Shown here: positions 56,131 to 64,000 of the stretch, piece by piece | Layout of the letters: each line of letters starts with the position of its first letter | Position numbering within the stretch: the first letter of the stretch is position 1 | DNA from: Paroedura picta | Taxonomy: Eukaryota > Chordata > Lepidosauria > Squamata > Gekkonidae | Length of the DNA stretch: 64,000 bases | Assembly: GCF_049243985.1 (NCBI RefSeq) | Contig: NC_135386.1 | Span: 5,168,501-5,232,500 of the forward strand | Direction: 5' to 3' | Program-made: the position numbers and the translations under genes | The notes under the pieces: model-generated | Database searches by the model: none | The model's input: only the letters and a program-made list of their open reading frames with translations | What the model was told of the DNA's origin: nothing

Positions 56131-57015
56131 CTGTGGAATCACAATTCTTCCACCCTCCACTGCAGCACTTAATCGAATTTCACCAGTTTGCACTTCACAT
56201 TTTGTGGCAATAATTCCCGGCAAAGGGGTTATAGTCCCTATCCAGGAAGTATACATTTTTGTTCCTGTTTTGGCACATCCCTCAAAGATCACTAGCGGTT
56301 TTTGCAAAGTTTCATGGGTTGGCAGGATTTTGCAGCTTTCAGCTCAGCCCTAGAGAGATGAAGCTCCAGTGACGTTAGTGGGACTTGTCACAATGCTCAG
56401 GACTGAAGCCTTGGATGTTCTCCTTGACGTCAACGGAACAAAAATGTGCATTCCACAGGTATGCTCGTCAAAGAGCCGGGATTCCCTCTTGTCAAAAGTA
56501 CCCTTTTTGGGAAAGTCAGGTTGTCAGTTCATGGCGCACGGAACCGACCTGAGTTTCACCAGCTCAAAAGGCAGGCTTGGTAACCCATACGCACCCGCAC
56601 ACAAAGATTGATGCAGCTCCCAAAGCCTTTCAGTTGGATCCGCAAATCGAATGCATGCGGCAACTCGGAAGGAATGTGTTGACTTTGTGCGCTTTTTTTT
56701 GTTTCGGTGCTTGGGAACAGACATGCACACCTTTGGGTGACTCACCCCTGATGATTACTTCAAAATTCATTCATGGAACGTTATATATAGCTACATATTT
56801 CTCTTTGCCCCCCGCCCCAATCTACACTCTTCCTGATTCTTTTGTCCACAGGGTGTGTTGCCCATGCCGAAAGCTGTGTGTGCTCCTTCACAAGGCCGGT
56901 GTGACGCAACGTACGACCGCAAAGGCAGAATTATGCGGCTTTCGTTAGCTTCTAAGACCAGAACTTTTAGATGTGGGGGGAGTAGGAGAGCAGCTCATAT
57001 AGTTCAAGAATATGT
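56130..57015. other. DUOX upstream intron, unclassified
   Basis: No gene or clear repeat; several open frames under 125 codons look like chance. Confidence 0.4.
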
Positions 57016-57019
57016 CATT

Positions 57020-57240
57020 TAGATATTTATATCCCGATATCGTCCCTAATAGGAGCCCAAAAAAGCTTATAACATCATTTCACCCTCCTTCATTTTAATC
57101 TTACAACAACGGCCTTCTTAGGTAGGTTAAGAGGAGAGAGAGTGACTGATCCAAGGTCATGCAGCAGGTTTCCACTCCAAAGTGGGGATTTGAATTTGGA
57201 TCTTCAAGATCCTTGTTCACCACTTTGTTACCACATAGGC
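57020..57240 (-). repeat. Sauria-type SINE
   Basis: The minus strand has head ggcctatgtggtaacaaagt, a degraded box B (gatccaaattcaaatcccc) and tail gagcattgttgtaag-like sequence (seen inverted as cttacaacaacggccttctt). Confidence 0.6.
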
Positions 57241-57689
57241 CAAAGCAAGTGGCTTTGCTAGAAAAAGCTACAAGAAAGAGATCAACGGTGAAGTTCTGAG
57301 CAGAGTTAAGCTCTCTTAGATCCATTAATGTCAATGGACTTACAAGGGTGCAGCTCTGCTCAGGATAAAATGGTTAATGTCAGCAGCTGCTGGAGCCACA
57401 AGCCGTTTTGGAAGCTTTAGGAATTTGTGCCTACCAAATTCTATGCATAGATGTAGTTTAAGATGTCAGTTCTCCTAGATCTGATGGCCAGAAGTGCTTT
57501 CCGATAGCATGGACAGAGATGTAAAAGAGAAACGTTATTGAACGGAGGGGAAAACAAGCCAAGCTGGATCTGTGGCAGGAAGAGGAGACAGTAAGACCGA
57601 AACATCCTTGTTGGGTGAAAGGGAAGGTGACAGCATGGCATGCTGCCATAAAAAGCAATTATGTTCAGTGACCTCAAAGGGAAGGGAAA

Positions 57690-57985
57690 GTATAGCCTGG
57701 TCTTGCCAGATCTCAGAAGCTATGCAGGGTTGGTACTTGGAAGAGAGAGTACTTGGACGGGAGACCACCAAGGAAGGCCCTGTAGAGGAAGGCAATGCTA
57801 ACCACCTCTGCTTCTCACTTGCCTGGAAAGGCCCTTGCTGGGGAAGCTAAACAGAGTTAGTACTTGGCTGAGAGGCCACCAAGGAAGGCTCTGCAGAGGA
57901 CAGCAGTGGCCCTGTTTTGTAATGGAAGCCCCTTGCTGGGGTTGGCATAAGTTAGCTGAGGCCTGACGGCATTTCACACATACAG
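57690..57985 (+). repeat. Two 5S-derived modules with complete SINE tail
   Basis: Modules at about 57693 (cttgccagatctcagaagct, cttggacgggagaccaccaa) and 57840 (gggaagctaaacagagttag, ggctgagaggccacc) end in a shared tail ttggcataagttagctgagg, cctgacggcatttcacac. Confidence 0.72.
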
Positions 57986-58269
57986 CCCCAGAGCAGTACA
58001 GATACTGCTTTTGTAAAACAATACAAACAGTTCCAATATCTAGTAGTGGTTAGAAGGTCAGGTTATGGAATAATGTGGGACACCGAGCCTTGAGGAAGGA
58101 ATAGTGGGGCTCAGGGAAATTACCTTTTACTCAGTCCATTGTCCTTGTTATAGCCTGTGCATTCCCTTTGGCTCCCCAGAAAACCATGGCCATGTGCAAA
58201 CAAACATGGCCACCCACTAGAATAGCTTAGAGAGAACTGTTGCAGACCACTAAGTACACACAGGCCAAT

Positions 58270-58820
58270 AGGCTAGGAACCAGTTTTGCAAACTTCATCC
58301 GGAAGGTTACCATATTTGGTCCGGCGGCCTAGAAAGACTGCTGATTGCACGTTTCGGGACCTTCCTCATTTTTCGCCAGAGCGGGGGCACAGCTCTTTGG
58401 CGTTGCCCGTAGAACGAGGCGTCATGTACGCAAGCTCTGCCTTCCGTGAAATATCCTGGCTTGCTCCCTGATAGGCTGGACCTCGCATCCGGCAAGGAAG
58501 CGATTGCTCAGGGTGACCAAACGGCAACACCCCCTACCCAGCCCGCTGCCAGGAAAAAAACCAGTCCTGCATTCCCCACCTGCAGAGCAACTGTGCCACA
58601 AATAAAGGGGGGAAAACCCAGTTTTTCATCTACCTTTTTCTTGTCCGGAGAGAAAGCGAAAAAACCTGTTTCCCTTCTTTTGCATTTCCCTCTTCTCTGC
58701 TCCTCATCGGCCAGTTGCATCATGGCCCATTCCGTTGCTTGCCCCGTCCTTGCAGATAACCTGAGGTCTAGGAATCCCACTCAGCGATCTAGTTACATCA
58801 CAGCAAAGTAGCGTACGACC
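58270..58820. other. Unexplained block with opposing phrases
   Basis: Left phrase aaggttaccatatttggtcc (58306) and a later gggtgaccaaacggcaacac (58512) are partial inverses, as at ends of a mobile element or repeated module. Open frames run on both strands. The family is not recognised. Confidence 0.35.
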
Positions 58821-58959
58821 GGTTCCCAAGACCATTGCCGATGTAGGAAGGTGGCTGCCGGGAGAGAGAGAGAGGGATTTTAACACAGCATACTGATTTT
58901 CTGAATGTGTTGATGTGCAATGCAATAGAAGGCTCCCAATAGGCAACTGTGCAACCTCT

Positions 58960-59515
58960 TAACGGTTGTACCCTATTCGTTTATGTATTGATGCAATTTT
59001 TAGGCCGCCCTTCTCTGGCAACGATCTCGGGGCAGCTGACATCATTCAAACCATATACAAGCTTTCATAAATGATATTAAACCCTTGATAAATTCTCTAA
59101 AAGCACCTAATGAAACAAGACCCCCTCCGTCACAATGTCCCTCGGACCTAGGGTCATATAAGAACAAATTAAATTAGATTCCCCAGGATTCGGATGGAGG
59201 GGGTGAGGTACAGTTGGCCCATTGTTGATGTCACTGAGGGCTGGTGAAAAAGTGCCATTTTATAAACCTTCTGGAACTTTGATAGCTCCAAAAAGGCCCA
59301 GATCTCCACTGGCAGATCATTCCACCAGGACTGAAAAAGCTACAAGCAAGCGAGCATTCAGTCAGTGGAGAGCTCTTTAGGGGAAAAACCCGGAGATGCG
59401 GTCCGACAGATACGCAGGGCCCAGATGCCGTAAGACCTTAAAGGTTAAAACCAGCACCTTCAACCTGATCTGGAACTTATAGAAGACCAGTTCAAAATTG
59501 GCAGGGGGGGAGAGA
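58960..59515. repeat. Old dispersed repeat, family uncertain
   Basis: The order ggcagatcattccaccagga, ctgaaaaagctacaag, gggcccagatgccgtaagac, cttaaaggttaaaaccagca is a phrase set I recall from dispersed squamate repeats; it is not assigned to a family. Confidence 0.45.
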
Positions 59516-59584
59516 GGGAATGCAGGCTTAAAAAATGGGTCGCAAACAAGAGAACTGGGAAACAGTGATGTTCATTTGCTCTAG

Positions 59585-59690
59585 ACTAGAGCAAAGTTGG
59601 GGTCCGGTGACACCTTTAAGACCAATGAAGTTTTGCTCAAGGCATAAGCTTTCATATTCATGCCCACTTCAGATATCAGGAAAAAAAAAT
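59585..59690. repeat. Unclassified dispersed repeat
   Basis: The order gcaaagttggggtccggtga, cacctttaagaccaatgaag and aagctttcatattcatgccc is the best-preserved member of the family, interrupted by the following CR1 piece; the missing end (accaacatggctacgcacca) reappears at 60070. Confidence 0.55.
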
Positions 59691-59699
59691 TCACAGTCA

Positions 59700-59890
59700 G
59701 AGTAGTTCAGCAGTGGAATAGGCTTCCTAAGGAGGTGGTGAGCTCCCCCTCACTGACAGTCTTCAAGCAAAGGTTGGATGCACACTTTTCTTGGATGCTT
59801 TAGGATGCTTTGGGCTGATCCTGCGTTGAGCAGGGGGTTGGACTAGATGGCCTGTATGGCCCCTTCCAACTCTATGATTCTATGATTTTT
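59700..59890 (+). repeat. CR1-type LINE 3' end inserted in a dispersed repeat
   Basis: The order cagcagtggaataggcttcc, gaggtggtgagctccccctc, gagcagggggttggactaga, tggcctgtatggccccttcc, aactctatgattctatgatt. It sits between the two halves of the element at 59585-59690 and 60050-60095. Confidence 0.78.
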
Positions 59891-60099
59891 ATTGATATTT
59901 ATGTTTACATTTTTATACCGCCGTTCGCAGCAAGCTGGCTCACGGCGGTGCACAAAAGAAAGACATTGGAACATCCAATAAAAACATTTCATTAATAACC
60001 CCTTAAAAACAGGCCTTAATTGTGCCAGTATTCTTCTAAAAAGACTAGTTCACCGTTCTGCTGTTTCAGACCAACATGGCTACGCACCAGAATTTATGT

Positions 60100-60990
60100 T
60101 CATTTGCTGAGATCTTGATGGGCGACACAAAGGGTTTTGTCTGGTCTGCCACTCAAAAGGCACAGAAGGGGGAAGAAAAAGAACTTGGAATCTAGACAAG
60201 GAAAAAGGAAAGAGTCCCTGATGCTACCACAACCAGGAAGGGGAAGAAAATAAACATCTTCTGGTGTTTCCCAGTGCTGTTTCCCGTGTCCCCGCAAATA
60301 TTTCCCGCCTCTGATTCATTCTTTGGATCTTCTAACGATGTTTCCAGGGTCCTGACCTTCAGCTCGACTGCCGTTCTTAGGCAACCGAGGGTCAAATCGC
60401 ATACAATGCTATCTATTTTGTGTCTTTTTATCACACCTTCCATCCTGGGAGCTCACAGGGTTGTTTGGGGGTTAAAGGAAAAAAGACGGGTTCTACAAAA
60501 CACATTTCCCCCTGATAAAATGACAATAAGAAAGCAAGGAGGAGCCCAGTTCCAATCAGTGAAATTCAGCAGAAGTCAAAGTGTTAAAACCCCTCTCCCT
60601 TCTCTCTGCATAGCCCAAAGGCAAATTGAGGCTGTGGCTTGTGTGTTCTCTGATCCGCCTGTGCTTAAGTTAATTCTTCCATTGTTTCCTTCCAAACCGT
60701 TTCTCCTTTCTTAAAGCTGAACTCCTCCCCAGCTTCACTCTTCTCCTTCAGTCTAACTTTCTCTTCTAGTAGATAATAATACGATTGCTGTCTGAGTTCT
60801 ATAAATTGTGAGCATCACTATGGGTGGGCCTCAACTGAAACGGAGAGTAGGAAGCTTGGAATAAGACACACACACAAAATGTGTGCTAAAAGGCTTTTAA
60901 AGGTATGCAGATGTTTCAATTGAACATCTCTCTCTCATTTAAAGATCCCTCTAGTGTTCCCTCTAAGCTGTGTGTTCATTAACCCAGCAA
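60100..60990. other. DUOX upstream intron, unclassified
   Basis: No gene recognised; open frames up to 146 codons have no known similarity. Confidence 0.4.
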
Positions 60991-60999
60991 GCCCCGCCA

Positions 61000-61095
61000 G
61001 CGTGGCTAAGAGTGGCAGCCTTGATTCTGGAGAACCTGGTTTGATTCCCAGCTCTTCCTCCACATGTAGTCAGCTGGGTGACCTTGGAGGAAACC
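61000..61095 (+). repeat. tRNA-derived SINE, 5' part
   Basis: Box A-like gcgtggctaagagtggcagc, box B-like ggtttgattcccag; truncated after gctgggtgaccttgg. Confidence 0.65.
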
Positions 61096-61611
61096 CACAG
61101 GTGTTGCTCAGGCCCTTAGAGGAAAGGAAGCACAAAAATGTACTACCGGCAGCCTCCGGGGCTCTCTCATCATATCCGGCCCTAGAACCCCTGACCTCTG
61201 AAGCGCATCATTTCTCTGTTTCTTCCCTCCATCCGCTCAATTGCTCCATCCTGTTCTTCCCGTCTTGGTGATGTCTATAAAACCCACCCTTTTCTCCCAC
61301 TTGAAGCAACTATGCATTTTTCTTTGCTCTCTCATTCGGGGATTGTGACGCTTTTTGGTCTTCCTCCTGCCCCTTTTCTCAAGCTTCTTTGCCTCATCGA
61401 TTATGAGGATCAGGTAACAGGTGACTGTTCTCTTCACTTCCTTAGGTTGGCTTCCTTCTTTCTAGTCCTGTTCTGCTCGAAGTCTGTCTGCCATTCTTCC
61501 AAGGCTTTCATTCTAGTGGTCCTCTGTTCATCTTTCTACTTTCTCTCTGTGATGGGTCTCATTCTATAACTCTGGATTGGTATTCCAAACTATGGAGAGC
61601 AAATAAGGTAA

Positions 61612-61928
61612 GGTTGGTTGGTTGGTTGGTTGGTTGGTTGGTTGGTTGGTTGGTTGGTTGGTTGGTTGGTTGGTTGGTTGGTTGGTTGGTTGGTTGGTTG
61701 GTTGGTTGGTTGGTTGGTTGGTTGGTTGGTTGGTTGGTTGGTTGGGAAGGAAGGAAGGAAGGAAGGAAGGAAGGAAGGAAGGAAGGAAGGAAGGAAGGAA
61801 GGAAGGAAGGAAGGAAGGAAGGAAGGAAGGAAGGAAGGAAGGAAGGATGGATGGATGGATGGATGGATGGATGGATGGATGGATGGATGGATGGATGGAT
61901 GGATGGATGGATGGATGGATGGATGGAT
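61612..61928 (+). repeat. Compound microsatellite (GGTT)33 (GGAA)25 (GGAT)21
   Basis: Three different perfect tetranucleotide arrays directly abut: GGTT about 61612-61744, GGAA about 61745-61844 and GGAT about 61845-61928, all sharing GG in the same register. The long open frames in all phases here are artefacts. Confidence 0.97.
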
Positions 61929-61944
61929 GAACGAACCCTCTGGC

Positions 61945-62158
61945 GAGGGTTGTCAGCTCTGTGTCTGGAAATGCCTGGAGATTTTGGGGATGGGGCCAGG
62001 CAAGATTTGGGGTGCGGAGGGACCTTTGCTGAGTTCGATGCCATAGCATCCACCCTCCAGAGCAGCTATTTTCTCTGGGGGAACTGGTCTTGAGCATCTA
62101 TAGACCAACTGCAATAATGGGGATTTCCAGGTACCACCTGTAGGTCGGCAACCCTGAT
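61945..62158 (-). mobile_element. Dispersed TIR-like element
   Basis: On the minus strand it runs from cagggttgccgacctacagg (right edge) to agccctcgcc-type left edge, with gagaaaatagctgctctgga inside. It is related to 62691-62888. Confidence 0.5.
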
Positions 62159-62690
62159 TCCAGCTGTGGCTCCAGGAAAGGCCGCAGCCCAGGCCCACAA
62201 GACAATAAGATAGCTATCTTTTCTAACTAATACCATTTTTGGTAAGTCGTTCATTTCTCACTTATATCCAGAATTAAACTTGGTCGCTCTTGAAGGTGCC
62301 CACTGGACTCAAACGTCTTTCGATTTCATCCCTGTGTCGCTGAAGGGGAGCCTCTTACAGCATGAGAGCATTCTATCCATGCTAGCCAGTCATAACAAAG
62401 CATAATTATAGCTCATTCTCGGAGAAAAGTCTCGGGTATAATTATTTGCAGGTACAAAACTGAACAGGCGGGAATCCAACTGGCACGACACCTTTCAGAT
62501 GCATTGTTTATGTTGCGTGCACGTCGCGCAAAAGATCTGGCATTTTTATTTCCTCTTGACAAACTATAAACCGACCGCACTGTGCATGTTTCTTTCCAAA
62601 TCTACAGATCTAATTCCTAGGTGATAATCTTTTTATAGCCTCGTGAAGTGATCCATGTTTACAATTTGTCATTGGGTGACATTGATCTAG

Positions 62691-62888
62691 GGATGCTAAC
62701 CTCCAGGTGGAAATACAGCTCCTCTCCAGACTACAGGCATCAATTCCCCTGGAGAAAATGGCTGCTTGGGAGGGTGGGCTGTGGGGCCTTGTACCCCCAC
62801 TGAGGTCCCTGTCTTCCCAGGGCTTCATTCCCAAATCTCTAGGACTTTCACAATTTGGAGCTGGCCTCTCCCCAGTCATTGGCAACTC
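62691..62888 (+). mobile_element. Dispersed TIR-like element, fairly complete
   Basis: Left end agggatgctaacctccaggt, body cccctggagaaaatggctgc and cactgaggtccctgtcttcc, right end agtcattggcaactct. The ends are imperfect inverses of each other (agggatgctaac / agagttgccaat). No coding capacity. Confidence 0.55.
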
Positions 62889-63426
62889 TGAATAAGTTTT
62901 TTCTGGCAACTCTGAATAAGTGTTTCTGTGTCTCTCAGACCAACCTACTTCACAAGGTCGTTGTGAAGCCAGGTATCTCATCGTAGGCTTTGTAGAGGAA
63001 GAAGGCGATAAGAATACGACAGAGACTATTTGCCCATGTTTGTATAGCTAATGCATTTCTCCACTACTGTTCTGTCCAGTTGTCCACGGCTGCTCATAAT
63101 TTGAAACTTTAAAACCCAAAACTATAAGCGACAGAAAGTGTCTCAAGCCATTCTGGGCTGTTCCTTCATGAACCGCTGGTACAGATTCCTGTACCCTGGG
63201 ATCTCTTTTGCCGCAGATCTTGAAAGCGTGCTATGCATGGTTGGACTCCAATAGATCAGAATCAATCTTGTACCCCAATTCTTTGGGGGAAAGAAAGGTC
63301 TGTCCTAGGGGGAAATTGCCACAGCTACGTGGCTGACGAATGAAATTGATTTCCAGAACTGTAACAAGCAACTGTTCTCTTTTAGTTTTCAGAAAAAAAC
63401 AGATGCTCCCCCTGTGTAGAACTAGC

Positions 63427-63481
63427 ATGTCGCATGCTATCTTGCTTGGGATGGTTCTGACAACTTTATGGCCCTCTATCG
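63427..63481 (+). CDS. DUOX coding exon 1 (residues 1-19)
   Basis: The exon starts at 63393 (34 bases of 5'UTR). The ATG is at 63427, and the donor is ATCG|GTGAGT at 63482. It encodes a hydrophobic signal sequence. A second in-frame Met at residue 9 is possible but would shorten the signal peptide. Confidence 0.8.
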
Positions 63482-63740
63482 GTGAGTAAGCCTAATTTCC
63501 CTATTCAGGGACGGTTTCCTTAGAGTGGAAAGGCTAAGAGTCTAGAATTTCTCCTCTCATAAATACTTGACCTTGTAACATTCGTTTTGTGACGTTAAAA
63601 CCCTTTTCTGTTCCAATGAATCAAATGATGACGTTCTTCAACTGCTTTCTTCTCAGGCGCCCAGAAGAATATCCACTGGGAAATTGAGCGTTACGATGGC
63701 TGGTACAACAACCTCATGTATCACAGTCACGGCGCCACAG
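63427..63740 (+). CDS. DUOX dual oxidase, first two coding exons (gene continues past window)
   Basis: Exons 63427-63481 and 63657-63740 join in phase and give MSHAILLGMVLTTLWPSIGA as signal peptide and QKNIHWEIERYDGWYNNLMY then HSHGAT. The phrase W-E-x-x-R-(Y/F)-DGWYNNL is the start of the DUOX peroxidase-like ectodomain (human PWEVQRFDGWYNNL). DUOX proteins are plasma-membrane NADPH oxidases with an ectodomain, EF hands and a NOX core, making H2O2 for thyroid hormone synthesis and mucosal defence. A noncoding exon is implied by the acceptor TTTTCAG at 63392. The partner DUOXA2 lies head to head upstream. By position it corresponds to human DUOX2, but DUOX1 or a single reptile DUOX cannot be excluded from 46 residues. 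Confidence 0.88.
63657..63740 (+). CDS. DUOX coding exon 2 (residues 19-47)
   Basis: The acceptor is TTCTCAG at 63656 and the donor is CACAG|GTGAGA at 63741. It carries IHWEIERYDGWYNNLMYHSH, the conserved ectodomain start. The next exon lies beyond the window. Confidence 0.9.
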
Positions 63741-64000
63741 GTGAGAGCATGGTGAAGCTTTCGGCCCACCCATGCTGTGGCCAAGGCCACTGTGCAGGGG
63801 GGGGGCTGCGGTTGGGTATACAGCGTGCATGCAGTCTTGTTCATTCAGTGTGCCAACTAGCTGCAAAATCTTCATGAGAAATGGACAGGATGAGGCCATA
63901 AGGGCTAGCTGTAACCTGGCAGGGCTGGGGAGGAAGCCAGAGGGGAGCAGCTGCAGAGCATGAACTGAGTGCAATTAACCCATCTCAAGCAGGTAAGTCC

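Noticed and set aside
58446-58811. 121-codon plus-strand open frame
   Set aside because: No recognisable domain, no splice context, in a region that looks like repeat debris.
61559-62097. Open frames of 102-177 codons on both strands
   Set aside because: Periodic [12 protein letters not shown] and NQPT peptides come from tetranucleotide arrays that are open in all frames.

Overview
This is a vertebrate nuclear window, almost certainly from a squamate reptile (gecko-like genome favoured, not proven). The coding exons match amniote genes from human chromosome 15. The introns hold repeats I associate with squamates: tRNA-derived SINEs of Sauria type with (CTT)n tails, 5S-rRNA-derived SINEs, a tRNA-Ala-like SINE, CR1-type LINE 3' ends, short hAT-type elements with 8-bp target-site duplications, and very long tetranucleotide arrays. 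No bacterial genes, CRISPR arrays or endogenous retroviruses were recognised.

Layout: (1) 1-18,600, ZNF592 on the + strand: eight coding exons (1515-16497, 1309 codons), a C2H2 zinc-finger chromatin regulator, with a long 3'UTR ending near an AATAAA at 18570. (2) 20,140-25,775, SEC11A on the + strand: six exons, 179 aa, the catalytic subunit of the ER signal peptidase complex, with duplicated ETS-like sites just upstream. (3) 32,600-37,745, NMB on the + strand: three coding exons, 128 aa, prepro-neuromedin B; the bioactive core NLWATGHFM followed by the amidation and cleavage signal GKK is intact. (4) 53,260-40,717, DUOXA2-like gene on the - strand: six coding exons, 321 aa, plus a probable 5' noncoding exon; it is the ER maturation factor of dual oxidase. 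(5) 53,4xx-63,740 and beyond, the start of a DUOX gene on the + strand (DUOX2-like by position): a probable noncoding first exon next to the DUOXA promoter, then the first two coding exons (signal peptide and start of the peroxidase-like ectodomain). It runs off the window.

How they work together: DUOXA2 and DUOX are functional partners (DUOXA escorts DUOX out of the ER to make H2O2) and are arranged head to head around one GC-rich promoter at about 53.2-53.47 kb, which should couple their expression. ZNF592, SEC11A and NMB are a conserved neighbour set (human 15q25). In human, DUOX2-DUOXA2 lies far away (15q21), so the NMB-DUOXA2 junction at 37.5-40.7 kb joins two blocks that are separate in human.

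I found no novel multi-gene system. The most interesting items are the synteny junction, the bidirectional DUOX/DUOXA promoter with a TATA box and an octamer, a Gly-to-Glu change at the first residue of the neuromedin B decapeptide, a 19-residue tandem duplication in ZNF592, a perfect 67-bp-arm palindromic hAT-type element with intact 8-bp duplications, and head-to-tail 5S-derived modules in a DUOXA2 intron.
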